The notes under the pieces were generated by a model. It did not search any database and was not told where the DNA came from. It was given only the letters and a program-made list of their open reading frames with translations. A stretch of DNA of 64,000 bases from Micromonospora solifontis (GTDB taxonomy: Bacteria; Actinomycetota; Actinomycetes; Mycobacteriales; Micromonosporaceae). How positions within the stretch are numbered: the stretch's first letter is position 1; the number at the start of each line of letters is the position of its first letter. Below are positions 23,928-33,264 of this stretch, in pieces. A program made the translations under genes and the position numbers. The stretch is from the NCBI RefSeq assembly GCF_003725545.1, contig NZ_RJLN01000022.1:1-64000 (forward strand), read 5' to 3'.

Positions 23928-25172
23928 ATGACAGCGACCTCCGTCGCGCCGAGGCTGGGTCTGCGGGCGAACGCCGCCCAGTTCCTGCTCCTCGTCGCGG
24001 TCAACGCGCTGGTGGGCGGCGTGCTCGGCACCGAGCGAACCGTGCTGCCGCTGCTCGGCGAGCGGGAGTTCCACCTGACGGCGTACACCGCCGCGCTGAC
24101 GTACATCCTCGCCTTCGGCGCGACCAAGGCGGTCACCAACTTCTTCGCCGGCACGCTCTCCGACCGGTACGGCCGCAAACCGGTGCTGCTGGCCGGCTGG
24201 CTGGCGGCGATCCCCGTGCCGCTGCTGCTCATCTGGGCGCCGAGCTGGGGCTGGGTGGTCGCCGCCAACGTGCTGCTCGGCGTCAACCAGGGCCTCGCCT
24301 GGTCCACCACGGTGATCATGAAGATCGACCTGGTCGGGCCGCACCGGCGCGGCCTCGCCATGGGGCTGAACGAGGCCGCCGGCTACCTCGCGGTGGCCGT
24401 CACCGCGCTGGCCACCGGCGCCCTCGCCGCCCGCTACGGCCTGCGGCCCGCACCGTTCCTGCTCGGTGCCGCGTACGTCGCGGTGGGCCTGGGCCTGTCC
24501 ACGCTGCTGGTCCGGGAGACGCGCGGCCACGCCCACCACGAGGCGGCCAACCATCAGGGGAGTGCCCACCACGCCGGCCTCACCACCCGGCAGGTCCTCG
24601 GCCTGGTCAGCTGGCGGGAACCGGCCCTCAGTTCGGCCAGCCAGGCGGGCCTGGTGAACAACCTCAACGACGGCCTCGCCTGGGGACTCTTTCCGGTGCT
24701 CTTCGCCGCCGCCGGGCTCTCCCTGTCCCGGATCGGGGTGCTGGCGGCCCTCTACCCCGCGGTCTGGGGCCTCGGGCAGCTCGTCACCGGACCGCTTTCC
24801 GACCGCGTCGGCCGCAAGCCCCTCATCGTGGTCGGGATGCTGACCCAGGCCGGCGCGCTCGGGCTGATCGCCGGCGCTCCCGGATTCGGCGGGTGGGCGG
24901 CCGGCGCGGTGCTGCTCGGCGCCGGCACCGCGATGGTGTACCCCGCGCTGCTGGCGGCGGTCGGTGACGTCGCCCATCCGGCCTGGCGCGCCCGCGCCGT
25001 GGGCGTCTACCGGCTCTGGCGGGACGGCGGCTTCGCCGTGGGCGCCCTGTCCGCCGGACTGCTCGCGGACCTCGTCGGCATCCGGGGCGCCACCTGGGCG
25101 GTGGCCGGGCTCACCGCCGCCTCCGGCCTGCTCGTCGCGGTGCGGATGTACGAGACCCACACCCGCGCCTGA
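23928..25172 (+). CDS. MFS transporter
   Basis: A 414-residue, 12-helix major facilitator. Motif A occurs in both halves (GTLSDRYGRKPVLL and GPLSDRVGRKPLIV). A His-rich cytoplasmic loop (GHAHHEAANHQGSAHH) joins the halves and could bind metal. Start ATG 23928 with gggagaag; an in-frame GTG lies four codons earlier. It closes the sulfur island and may export a sulfur compound or metal, but that is inferred from position only. Confidence 0.85.
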   Translation: MTATSVAPRLGLRANAAQFLLLVAVNALVGGVLGTERTVLPLLGEREFHLTAYTAALTYILAFGATKAVTNFFAGTLSDRYGRKPVLLAGWLAAIPVPLLLIWAPSWGWVVAANVLLGVNQGLAWSTTVIMKIDLVGPHRRGLAMGLNEAAGYLAVAVTALATGALAARYGLRPAPFLLGAAYVAVGLGLSTLLVRETRGHAHHEAANHQGSAHHAGLTTRQVLGLVSWREPALSSASQAGLVNNLNDGLAWGLFPVLFAAAGLSLSRIGVLAALYPAVWGLGQLVTGPLSDRVGRKPLIVVGMLTQAGALGLIAGAPGFGGWAAGAVLLGAGTAMVYPALLAAVGDVAHPAWRARAVGVYRLWRDGGFAVGALSAGLLADLVGIRGATWAVAGLTAASGLLVAVRMYETHTRA

Positions 25173-25249
25173 GGAAGGACACACAGGGTCCACACCGGAT
25201 CGACGGAGCGTCTATCCTGTCCGCCGACGACCCAGGCGGAAGGGATCCG

Positions 25250-26629
25250 ATGCCGTCGCGGCAGGACCAGCTCCACTCGTACCAGTTCACCGTCCAGCGG
25301 GCGGTCGCGGCGCTGGTGATGCGGGAGACCGACCCGGCGCAGTCGCCGTTCCGCCGGCTGGCCGGCGCGGGCCTGGCCAGCGTGCTGGTGGCGGTGATCG
25401 CGCTCGGCGGGGCCGCACTGTACGGCCTGTTCGCCGGCGGCGGCAGCTCCTGGCGTGACCCGGGCGCGGTGATCGTGGAGAAGGAGTCCGGCGCGCGGTT
25501 CGTCTACCGGGAGCAGCGGCTGCACCCGGTGCTCAACTACGCCTCCGCGCTGCTGATCATCGGGGCGGAGCACCCGAAGACGGTGCTGGTCTCCCGTCGC
25601 TCGATCGACGGCGTGCCGCGCGGGCTGCCGCTCGGCATCGCCGACGCGCCGGACTCGCTGCCCGCGCCGGGCCGGCTCGCCACCGGGGCGTGGACGGTGT
25701 GCTCGGTCGCCGCCGAGCCCGGGCGCGCGGAGGCTCGCTCGGCCCTGCTGATCGGGCGGGAGGCCATTGGCGGCCGGCCGCTCGGCGACCAGGGGCTGCT
25801 GCTGCGGCATCCGGACGGCAGCCTGCACCTGCTCTGGCACGACCGGCGCTACCTGCTCCGGGACACCGACCGGGTGCTGGCCGCGCTGGCCGCGACCCGG
25901 GCGCGGGCCGTACGGGTCGCCGCCGCGCTGCTCAACACCGTGCCGGCCGGCGCCGACCTGGCTTCGCCGGCGCTGCCCGGCCTGGGGGAGCCGTCCGGCC
26001 GGGTCGACGGCGCCACCGTCGGCGACGTCTACCTGGTGCGCAACTCCGGCGGCGGCCGGCAGTACGCGGTCGCCGAGCGGGACGGCCTCGCCGGCATCAC
26101 CGAGTTCCAGGCCGCCCTGCTGCTCGCCCGCACCGGCCAGGGTGACCCGAAGCCGATCACCCTGGGGCGCTTCGCCGCCCTGCCCAAGCTCCCCGACCGG
26201 GCGCCCACCGGGCCGGCCGCGCCGCCGGCCGTACCGCCCCGGCTGGCCACCGCGGACCTCGGCGCGCTCTGCGCCCGGGTCGCGGACGACGCCGGCGTAC
26301 GCGACCTGCGGGTCGGCGTCACCCCGCCGGACGTCTCCGCCGCCGCCCGGACCGCCAGCGGCCACGGCGGGCTCGCCGACCGGGTGGTGGTCGAGCCCGG
26401 CCGGGGCGCGGTGGTCGAGTCGGTCGCCGCGCCGGGCGCCACCGGCGGCGCGGTCAGCGTCGTCACCGACCTGGGCCGACGGTACGTGCTCACCGGCGGC
26501 GACGTGCTCGGCATGCTGGGCTACTCCGGCGTCCGGCCGCTGCGGCTGCCGGCGGGCCTGGTCAGCCTGGTGCCGGCCGGCAGCCCGCTCGACCCGGCCG
26601 CCGCCCGCGCCGTCGCCGCCCCGGCTTGA
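25250..26629 (+). CDS. eccB: Type VII secretion protein EccB (orphan)
   Basis: A 459-residue EccB: N-terminal PSRQDQLHSYQFTVQRAVAALV and the RRLAGAGLASVLVAVIALGGAALYGLF membrane anchor, then the periplasmic repeat domain with GAWTVCS and, near the C-terminus, YVLTGGDVLGMLGY, all hallmarks of the family. EccB is a structural ATPase-associated subunit of the ESX/T7SS membrane complex. No other ESX component (EccC, EccD, EccE, MycP, WXG100) is found in the window on either side, so this is an isolated copy. The palindromic repeat follows it. Confidence 0.9.
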   Translation: MPSRQDQLHSYQFTVQRAVAALVMRETDPAQSPFRRLAGAGLASVLVAVIALGGAALYGLFAGGGSSWRDPGAVIVEKESGARFVYREQRLHPVLNYASALLIIGAEHPKTVLVSRRSIDGVPRGLPLGIADAPDSLPAPGRLATGAWTVCSVAAEPGRAEARSALLIGREAIGGRPLGDQGLLLRHPDGSLHLLWHDRRYLLRDTDRVLAALAATRARAVRVAAALLNTVPAGADLASPALPGLGEPSGRVDGATVGDVYLVRNSGGGRQYAVAERDGLAGITEFQAALLLARTGQGDPKPITLGRFAALPKLPDRAPTGPAAPPAVPPRLATADLGALCARVADDAGVRDLRVGVTPPDVSAAARTASGHGGLADRVVVEPGRGAVVESVAAPGATGGAVSVVTDLGRRYVLTGGDVLGMLGYSGVRPLRLPAGLVSLVPAGSPLDPAAARAVAAPA

Positions 26630-26703
26630 CCCGGCGGGCTGGTCGCCCAAGCCCGGCCGGCCGGCGCCTCGGACTCACGGGGCCGCTGGGCATCCTTCGG
26701 CGG

Positions 26704-26790
26704 CTACGAACTTGATGACGTGAACGCATCACCCCGGCCCCGGCTCTGGGGTCCCGGCCGGGTGATCCATCTGCGTCATCAAGTTCGTAG
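26704..26790 (-). repeat. Palindromic intergenic element, copy 2
   Basis: An 87-bp element with perfect 17-bp inverted ends (CTACGAACTTGATGACG ... CGTCATCAAGTTCGTAG). Next to the arms the inner bases (TGAAC on the left, TCTGC on the right) match copy 1 in reverse orientation, so the element is inverted relative to 16080-16169. It sits between the convergent eccB and methyltransferase genes, as copy 1 also sits between convergent genes. Confidence 0.85.
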
Positions 26791-26841
26791 GTGCTCGCGC
26801 CAGTCCTGCCGACTCGCGCCGGACGACCGGTGGCGCCCGTC

Positions 26842-27444
26842 TCAGAGCGGCTTGCGCAGCACCGTGACCGCCCATTCGGCGTCGTCGCGCCACGGGCGCA
26901 GGTCCCAGGTGGCGAAGCGGTGCTCCACCCGCAGCCCGGCCGCCACCGCGTCGGCGTCGAGGTCGGTGAGCGGGTAGCCGCGCCGGGTGTCGAAGCCGAC
27001 CACCATCAGCCCGTCCGGCCGGACATGCGCGGCGACCCGGGCCACCACGTCCCGCTCCGTGCCGGGGGCGACGAAGACCATCACGTTGCCGGCGATCACC
27101 GCCGCGTCGAACGGCTCGGGCTCGCCCTGCGCGGCCAGGTCCAACTCCGCGAGGTCAGCGACCAGGAAACGCGGACCCGGGTGATCGGTCCGGGCGGCCT
27201 CGATCAGCAGCGGGTCGGCGTCCACGCCCACCACGGTGTGCCCGCGCGCGGCCAGCGCGGCGGCGACGCGGCCGGTACCGGTGCCGGCGTCGAGGATCCG
27301 CGCGCCCGGCGGGACCAGGGCGTCCAGCAGCCGAGCCTCGCCGGCCAGGTCCGCCCCCTCGGCCGCGAGCCCCCGGAACCGGTCGATGTACCACTGCGAG
27401 TGTCCCGGCTTGGTCTCCGTCACCCAACGCGTCGGCTTGCCCAT
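26842..27444 (-). CDS. Class I SAM-dependent methyltransferase
   Basis: A 200-residue protein: RILDAGTGTGRVAAALAARG (motif I), VVGVDADPLLIEAARTDHP (motif II), AAVIAGNVMVF (motif IV) and HVRPDGLMVVGFDTRRGY. The N-terminus (TKPGHSQWYIDRFRGLAAEG) is typical of actinobacterial small methyltransferases. Monocistronic, leftward, substrate unknown. Confidence 0.85.
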   Translation of the reverse strand: MGKPTRWVTETKPGHSQWYIDRFRGLAAEGADLAGEARLLDALVPPGARILDAGTGTGRVAAALAARGHTVVGVDADPLLIEAARTDHPGPRFLVADLAELDLAAQGEPEPFDAAVIAGNVMVFVAPGTERDVVARVAAHVRPDGLMVVGFDTRRGYPLTDLDADAVAAGLRVEHRFATWDLRPWRDDAEWAVTVLRKPL

Positions 27445-27551
27445 GCGGCCACGGTAACTGATCTTGTCGGCCGCCCGCCGGTCGACGGCTCAGTCGCATA
27501 TGCCGATTTTTCGGTTAGAATCAGGGCCGGCACTTCCCTCGGAGCGACGCC

Positions 27552-28178
27552 ATGGCCAACTGGGTTGTCTCGCTGACCGGGCCCCGGCGCGTGAGCCTCG
27601 AGCCCTGCCCCGCGGACCCGCTCGGACCGGCCCGGATCCGCGTCCGCACCTGCTATTCCGGCATCTCCGCCGGCACCGAGCTGACCCTCTACCGGGGCAG
27701 CAATCCCCGGCTCAGCAAGGACTGGGACGATGCCACCGGGATGTTCGTCCCCCGCCAGGCCGCGCCCGCGTACCCCGTGATCGGGTTCGGCTACGAGGAG
27801 GTCGGCGAGGTGGTCGAGGTCGCCTCCGACGTCACCGACCGCCGCCCCGGGCAGGTCGTCTGGGGAATCTGGGGGCACCGCGCGGAGGCCGTGGTGGCGG
27901 CCGGCGCGGTTGCCCCGCTCGCGCCCGGGCTCGATCCGTTGCCCGCCGCCCTGCGCGCCGCCGCGCCGTACCTCGGGCACGTGCAGGTCAGCGACTCCAA
28001 CCGGTACCAGCCCGGGGCGGGGCACCTGGACTGGGCGGTGCTGCTGCGCACCCTCGACGAGATCGGCTATCCCGGCTGGCTGGCCCTGGAGTGCCGGCTG
28101 CGCGGCGAGCCGGTCGCCGCCCTGCGGCAGGCCGCCACCGTGCTCCGGCAGGCCGGGCCGCGGCGGGCGGCTGCGTGA
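27552..28178 (+). pseudogene. In-frame chimera: N-terminal zinc-dehydrogenase part fused to C-terminal sugar isomerase part
   Basis: A continuous 208-codon frame made of two unrelated halves. Residues 1 to about 132 are the GroES-like half of an MDR dehydrogenase (YSGISAGTELTLYRG, YPVIGFGYEEVGEVVEV, GQVVWGIWGHRAE). From about residue 138 on it is the last third of a xylose-isomerase-like TIM barrel (LGHVQVSDSNRYQPGAGHLDW, EIGYPGWLALEC). Neither half holds a complete active domain. I infer that an internal deletion removed the dehydrogenase Rossmann half, anything between, and most of the isomerase. The stop overlaps the GTG of the hydrolase gene, so the former operon order is kept. Confidence 0.7.
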
Positions 28179-29485
28179 GCGCGGAACGGGCCGCGCTGCT
28201 GCGCCGGCTGGCCGTCACCACGCTCCAGGCCAACTGGGAACACGACCACACCGTCCCCTCGCGCACCCTCTATCCGCACCAGTGGAGCTGGGACTCGGCG
28301 TTCATCGCGGTCGGGCTGGCGCACGTCCGCCCCGACCGGGCCTGGCGGGAGCTGCGCACGCTCTTCTCCGCACAGTGGGCCGACGGGCGGGTGCCGCACA
28401 TCGTGTTCAACCCCGCGTTGCCGGTCGGCACCTACTTCCCGGGGCCCGTGTTCTGGGACTCGTCGCGGGCCGCCGGGGCGCCCGCCGCGGCCACCTCCGG
28501 CATCGTCCAGCCGCCAGTGCACGCCGCGGCCGCCTGGCTGGTGCACCGGCGGGCCCCCTCCGAGGCGTCGGTGCAGGCGCTGCGCTGGCTCTACCCGCGG
28601 CTGGTCGCCCAGCAGCGCTACCTCACCCGGCGGCGTGATGTCGGGGGCGGTGGGCTGGCCTGCATCGTGCACCCGTGGGAGTCCGGGGTGGACAACAGCC
28701 CGGCCTGGGACGGCCCGCTGGCCGGGGTGCCCGCCGAGGCGGCCGTCATGCGGGCGTACCGCCGGCACGACATCGCGCACGCCGCCGCGGCGCACCGCCC
28801 CACGGACCTGGACTACGCGCGGTACGTCGCGATCGTGGCGGCCTACCGGGCGGTCGGCTACCGGGATGACCGGCTGGCCGAACAGCCGTTCCTGGTGGAG
28901 TGCCCGCTGGTCAACGCCGCGCTCGGGGTGGCCGAGCACGCCCTGGCCCGGATCGCCGGCGTGGTCGGCGCCGACCCCGGGCCGCACCGGGACCGCGCGG
29001 CACGGATCACCGAGGCCCTGGTGGCCCGGCTCTTCGACCCGGCCACCGGCACCTTCCGCCCCCGCGACCTGCGCACCGACCGGCTCGTCCCGGCCCGCAC
29101 GGTGCTCGGGCTGATCCCGCTGATCCTGCCTGACCTGCCCGCCCGCCAGGTCGGGGCGGTGCTCGCCGAGGCGTGCTCGCCCCGGTTCGGCCTGGCCGCC
29201 CGGATGGACCGCCCGCTGCCCACCCACGACCGCACCGCGCCGGACTTCGAGCCGCTGCGCTACTGGCGCGGCCCGAGCTGGGTGAACATCGCCTGGCTGC
29301 TGTGGCGCGGGCTGCGCACCCACCACCGGCCCGACCTGGCCGCCGGGCTGCGCGAGTCGATGTGCGACCTGGTCGCCCGGGGCGGCTGCCACGAGTACTT
29401 CCACCCGGACACCGGGGCCGGGCTCGGCTCACCGGCGTTCAGTTGGACCGCCGCGCTGGTGCTGGACGCCCTCGCCGAGGGCTGA
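28175..29485 (+). CDS. GH63-like (alpha/alpha)6-barrel glycoside hydrolase
   Basis: A 436-residue protein with the signature of mannosylglycerate/glucosylglycerate hydrolase-type GH63 enzymes: YPHQWSWDSAFIAVGLA, then HPWESGVDNSPAWD, and the late WRGPSWVNIAWLLWRGL plus EYFHPDTGAGLGSPAFSWTAAL. Acid residues in WESGVDN and EYFHPDTG are the expected catalytic ones. GTG start overlaps the chimera stop. It belonged to a sugar-catabolic operon whose upstream genes were lost in the deletion; whether it is still useful is unknown. Confidence 0.82.
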   Translation: MSAERAALLRRLAVTTLQANWEHDHTVPSRTLYPHQWSWDSAFIAVGLAHVRPDRAWRELRTLFSAQWADGRVPHIVFNPALPVGTYFPGPVFWDSSRAAGAPAAATSGIVQPPVHAAAAWLVHRRAPSEASVQALRWLYPRLVAQQRYLTRRRDVGGGGLACIVHPWESGVDNSPAWDGPLAGVPAEAAVMRAYRRHDIAHAAAAHRPTDLDYARYVAIVAAYRAVGYRDDRLAEQPFLVECPLVNAALGVAEHALARIAGVVGADPGPHRDRAARITEALVARLFDPATGTFRPRDLRTDRLVPARTVLGLIPLILPDLPARQVGAVLAEACSPRFGLAARMDRPLPTHDRTAPDFEPLRYWRGPSWVNIAWLLWRGLRTHHRPDLAAGLRESMCDLVARGGCHEYFHPDTGAGLGSPAFSWTAALVLDALAEG

Positions 29486-29528
29486 GCCGCCGACGGGCGG
29501 GAACAGCCCGGTGGGCCGAAGGTTCCGG

Positions 29529-31661
29529 TCAGCCGGCCGGGACGGCCTCCGCCGGCGCCGGCGGGCCGACCGGCGCCGCGTCGGCGGGTGGATCGACGAC
29601 CAGCAGCTCGGCCGGGACCGGCTCGACCTCGACCCGGCAGTCGTGGAAGGTCGGCCCGCCGCCCAGGTCGGTGTCGCGGACCGCGGTGACCGCGTTGACG
29701 GTGGCCCGGCCGGGGCTCAGCCGCGCCCAGTACGCCTTGTAGGTGAACGCCACTCCGCGCCGCGTCGCGTCGTCCACGGCGACGGCGGCCAGGAACGCGC
29801 CACGGTCGTTGCGTACCCGCACCGCGTCCCCGTCGACCAGGCCGCGCGCCGCCGCGTCGTCCGGGTGCAGGTGCACGCGCGGCGGCCCGGTCCGCCGGGT
29901 GTGCCAGGGCAGCGAGGCGAAGGTGGAGTTCATCAGGAACTTCCCGGCCGGCGCGAGGAGCACCAGCGGGAACCGGGTGGCCAGCGCCGCGTCCCCGGCC
30001 TCGACCGGCGGGGTGAAGCCGGGCACGGGATCCACCCCGAGCCGGGCCAGCGACGGGTCGTGCAACCGGGCCCGGCCGTCGGCGGTCGGGAAGCCGCCCG
30101 CGGCGTACGGGGCCGAGCCGACCGCCACCCCGGTGGTCCGGGCGTACGTCCGCGCGCACAGTTCCTCGAAGCTGACCGGGGAGTCGCGCAGCAACTGCCG
30201 GGCCAACTCCTCGTCGCTGTCCCGCAGCCGGGGATGGTCGATGCCGAGGGCGGCGGCGATCCGGCGGAAGATCTCCGTGTTCGGCAGCGCCTCACCCGGT
30301 GCCTCGGTGACCGGCAGGTTCAGCGTCGTGTAGTGATGCCCGTACGAGGTGTGCAGGTCGAGGTGCTCCGGCTGCATGGTGGCCGGCAGCACCACGTCGG
30401 CGTAGTCGCAGGTGTCGGTCCAGCGCTGCTCCAGCACCACGGTGTGCAGGTCGTCCCGGCGCAGGCCGGCCAGCAGCCGGTTCTGGTCCGGGGCGGTGGC
30501 GGCGGGGTTGGCGTTGAACACCACCAGGGAGGTGATCGGCGGGTCGGCCTCCCCGGTGAGCACGGCGGCCAGCCGGCTCATGTTGATCGAGCGGGCGGGC
30601 GGCGCCGGCAGATCCGGCGGCCGCACCACCCGACCCTCGTCGATCGGGTAGTGCCCGCTGGTGGAGACGAGCGCGCCCCCGCCCGGGTACCGGAAGTCGC
30701 CGGTGAGCAGCGGCAGCGCGCAGATGGCGCGGATCGCCTGGCCGGCGCCGTGGTGCCGCTGCAGGCCCAGACCCACGCGGACGGCGGTGGGCCGGGTGGT
30801 GGCGATCCGCGCGCCGAGCCGGTGGACGACCTCGACCGGGAGGCCGCACTCGGCGGCGGCCCGCTCCACCGGCCACTCGGCCAGCCGGGCCGCCAGCTCC
30901 GCCCAGCCGACGGTGTGCGCGGCCAGCCACTCCTCGTCGACCGCGCCGGCGTCGAGCACGCCGCGCATCAGGCCCAGGGCGAGGGCCGCGTCGGTGCCGG
31001 GCAGCGGGGCGATGTGCTCGTCGCTGCGGGCCGCGGTCTCGGTGCGCAGCGGGTCGATGGTGACCAGGTACGCCCCGCGCTCCCGGGCCTGCTGCACGAA
31101 CGGCCACAGGTGCAGGTTGGTGGCGAGCGGGTTGGCGCCCCAGAGCACGATCAGCTTCGCATCCACGATGGACTCCGGCTCGAAGCCGACCGAGCCGCCG
31201 TAGACCGAGCGCGTCGCCGTCCGCGCCGCTGCCGTGCAGATGGTGGTGTCCAGCCGGGAGGCGCCCAGGTGGGCGAAGAGCCGGGGACCCATGGTCCAGC
31301 CCTGCACGAGGCCCATGGTGCCGGCGAAGTAGTAGGGCAGCACCGCCTCCGGGCCGTCCCGCTCGATGCTGGCCCGCAGCCCGGCGGCCACCCGGTCGAG
31401 CGCCTCGTCCCAGCTCGCCGGCCGGAAGGAGACCCGCCCGGCCCCCTTCGGCCCGGTGCGGACGTACGGGGTGGTCAGCCGGTCGGGTCCGTTGACCGCG
31501 TCGAGGTAGCGGTTGACCTTGCCGCAGAGCGCGCCTCGGGTGAACGGGTGGTCGCGGTCGCCGCGCAGCGCGACGGCCCGGCCGTCCTCCACGGTGAGCT
31601 GCCAGACGCAGGTGTCCGGACAGTCCAGCGGGCAGGCGCCGGGATGGGTGGTGCGGGCCAT
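29529..31661 (-). CDS. Molybdopterin-dependent oxidoreductase
   Basis: A 710-residue MopB-family protein. N-terminal [4Fe-4S] ligands CPLDCPDTC and ALCGK; the MGD-binding domains have LIVLWGANPLATN and LVVFNANPAATAP. The C-terminal dinucleotide-binding domain starts near MNSTFASLPWHTRR and includes LHPDDAAARGLVDGD. The family comprises formate-dehydrogenase-like and anaerobic oxidoreductases with bis-MGD; substrate is not identifiable. It is monocistronic and cytoplasmic (no Tat signal). Confidence 0.88.
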   Translation of the reverse strand: MARTTHPGACPLDCPDTCVWQLTVEDGRAVALRGDRDHPFTRGALCGKVNRYLDAVNGPDRLTTPYVRTGPKGAGRVSFRPASWDEALDRVAAGLRASIERDGPEAVLPYYFAGTMGLVQGWTMGPRLFAHLGASRLDTTICTAAARTATRSVYGGSVGFEPESIVDAKLIVLWGANPLATNLHLWPFVQQARERGAYLVTIDPLRTETAARSDEHIAPLPGTDAALALGLMRGVLDAGAVDEEWLAAHTVGWAELAARLAEWPVERAAAECGLPVEVVHRLGARIATTRPTAVRVGLGLQRHHGAGQAIRAICALPLLTGDFRYPGGGALVSTSGHYPIDEGRVVRPPDLPAPPARSINMSRLAAVLTGEADPPITSLVVFNANPAATAPDQNRLLAGLRRDDLHTVVLEQRWTDTCDYADVVLPATMQPEHLDLHTSYGHHYTTLNLPVTEAPGEALPNTEIFRRIAAALGIDHPRLRDSDEELARQLLRDSPVSFEELCARTYARTTGVAVGSAPYAAGGFPTADGRARLHDPSLARLGVDPVPGFTPPVEAGDAALATRFPLVLLAPAGKFLMNSTFASLPWHTRRTGPPRVHLHPDDAAARGLVDGDAVRVRNDRGAFLAAVAVDDATRRGVAFTYKAYWARLSPGRATVNAVTAVRDTDLGGGPTFHDCRVEVEPVPAELLVVDPPADAAPVGPPAPAEAVPAG

Positions 31662-31805
31662 GCCGCGAGCCTACCGAGGCGGCCCGCAGAGCGCGGGCGG
31701 CGGCTGACCCGGCACCGCTGCGGGGTCTCCCCGGTCGACCAGCTCATCTTCGACCACCTCCGGGCGACCGGCGCGTCGCCCTGATCCGGGCACGCCCATG
31801 TTGAG

Positions 31806-31839
31806 CGACATGTCTGACGTGTTCATGTCGGAGAGACAT
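31806..31839. promoter_or_regulatory. Nested inverted repeats
   Basis: CGACATG...CATGTCG (31806-31830) interlaced with ATGTCT...AGACAT (31810-31839) in the 253-bp gap between the molybdopterin gene and the MocR gene. AT content is locally higher. It could be an operator of the molybdopterin gene's promoter; no gene is seen in this gap. Confidence 0.35.
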
Positions 31840-31914
31840 GCCGCGGGTGAGAGCATCACCCGCCCGGTGACCGCGCGCCGGGCCGGCGCGCGTGCGGCGA
31901 CTGGCGCGGCGCGT

Positions 31915-33228
31915 TCAGCCGGGCAGCAGTCGGGCCAGGGCGCGCAACGCGGTGCGGACGGCGTCCTCGTCGGCGCTGAGGCTGACCCGCAGCCCGGGCG
32001 GCACGCCCCGGCGGGCGGCGAACTCGTCCACCCCGGCCACCGCGATCCCCCGCCGGCGGGCGAGGGCGGTGACCGGCTCGGCGTCGTGGTCGAGGCGTAC
32101 CCAGGCGAACGGCGCCGGCCCGTCGAGCGTCACCCGGTCGCCGAGCAGGTCCCGGGCCAGCGCGGCCCGGCCGGCCAGCTCGGCGGCGCGGGCGGCGGCG
32201 AGCCGGTGCGCGGACCCGCTCAGCACGAGTTGGGTGGCGACCTCGGCGACCAGTGGCGCGGGCGCCCAGGCCAGCGCCCGGGCGGCGGCGCGCAGCGGTT
32301 CGGCCAGCGCCGCCGGGGCGTACCGGTAGCCGATCCGCAGTCCGGGGGCGAGGGTCTTGGTGATGCCGGTCAGGTGCACGGTGCGGGGATGCCAGGCGGC
32401 GACCGGCGGCGGCCGGTCGGGCCGCAGCGCGCCGAAGGGGTCCTCCTCGATGACGGTGAGGTCGTGGGCGGCGGCCACGGCCGCGATCTCCCGGCGGCGG
32501 TCGGCCGGCATGGTGAGCCCGGTCGGGTTGTGCAAGGTGGGGTGGAGGTGCAGCGCGGCCACCCGCCGCCGCGCGCAGAGCCGGTCGATCGCGTCCGGGC
32601 GGGGGCCGGCCGCGTCGCTGGGCACCGTCGCCAGTTCGATGTGGAGCAGCCGGGCGGCGGCGAGCAGCCCGGGGTTGGTCAGCTCGGTGGTCACCACCAC
32701 CTGGCGGGGTTGGGCCACGGCGGCCAGCGCGGCGGCCAGGCCGTGCTGCCCGCCGGCGGTCACCTCGACGGTGTCCGGCTCGGGCCGCCAGCCGGCGTGG
32801 GCCATCCAGCGGGCGCCGGCGATGCGGTGGCGCACCGCGTCGGCGTCCTCCGCGCCCACCGCGAGGGGGTCGGCGGCGATCCGGTGCAGGATGGGCGCGA
32901 CGGCCCGGTGCACCGGGCCGTGCCCGGGCGGGTGCACGGTGGCCACGTCCAGTGCCGGCGTGTCGGCGGCGGCCGGTGGGGTGCGGGCGGGCGCGACGAA
33001 GGTGCCCCGGCCGACCTCCCCGCTGAGCAGGCCGCGCCGGGCGGCCACATGGTAGGCACGGCCGACGGTGGCGATGGTGACGCCGAGCCGCCGGGCCAGC
33101 TCCCGCTGCGGCGGCAGCCGGTCACCCGGGGAGAGCCGGCCGGCCGCGATGTCGGCGCCGATCGCGTCGGCGAGCGCGAGATAGCGGGGCCCGCTGCCGG
33201 CCAACCCCGTCGGCTCCCAGATTGTCAC
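31915..33228 (-). CDS. MocR-type regulator (GntR HTH fused to aminotransferase domain)
   Basis: A 437-residue protein: GntR winged HTH in residues 10-80 (LPPQRELARRLGVTIATVGRAYHVAARRGLL), then a fold-type I PLP domain with HPTLHNPTGLTMP and the PLP Lys in TGITKTLAPGLRIGY. MocR proteins sense PLP or amino compounds and do not need catalysis. The GTG start lies inside a perfect operator (33219), so it should repress itself; a second copy of the operator faces the divergent MFS gene, which is the likely target. Confidence 0.88.
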   Translation of the reverse strand: MTIWEPTGLAGSGPRYLALADAIGADIAAGRLSPGDRLPPQRELARRLGVTIATVGRAYHVAARRGLLSGEVGRGTFVAPARTPPAAADTPALDVATVHPPGHGPVHRAVAPILHRIAADPLAVGAEDADAVRHRIAGARWMAHAGWRPEPDTVEVTAGGQHGLAAALAAVAQPRQVVVTTELTNPGLLAAARLLHIELATVPSDAAGPRPDAIDRLCARRRVAALHLHPTLHNPTGLTMPADRRREIAAVAAAHDLTVIEEDPFGALRPDRPPPVAAWHPRTVHLTGITKTLAPGLRIGYRYAPAALAEPLRAAARALAWAPAPLVAEVATQLVLSGSAHRLAAARAAELAGRAALARDLLGDRVTLDGPAPFAWVRLDHDAEPVTALARRRGIAVAGVDEFAARRGVPPGLRVSLSADEDAVRTALRALARLLPG

Positions 33229-33239
33229 CGTGACAATCT
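33219..33239. promoter_or_regulatory. MocR operator 1
   Basis: AGATTGTCA-CCG-TGACAATCT, a perfect 9-bp inverted repeat overlapping the start codon of the MocR gene. Confidence 0.75.
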
Positions 33240-33264
33240 AGCCGCCGCGCCGGCCCGGTCGCCA

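Noticed and set aside
31684-31784. Plus-strand tail VSPVDQLIFDHLRATGASP as the end of a gene
   Set aside because: Looks protein-like but has no start or homologous upstream part; it runs opposite the molybdopterin gene and is probably chance.
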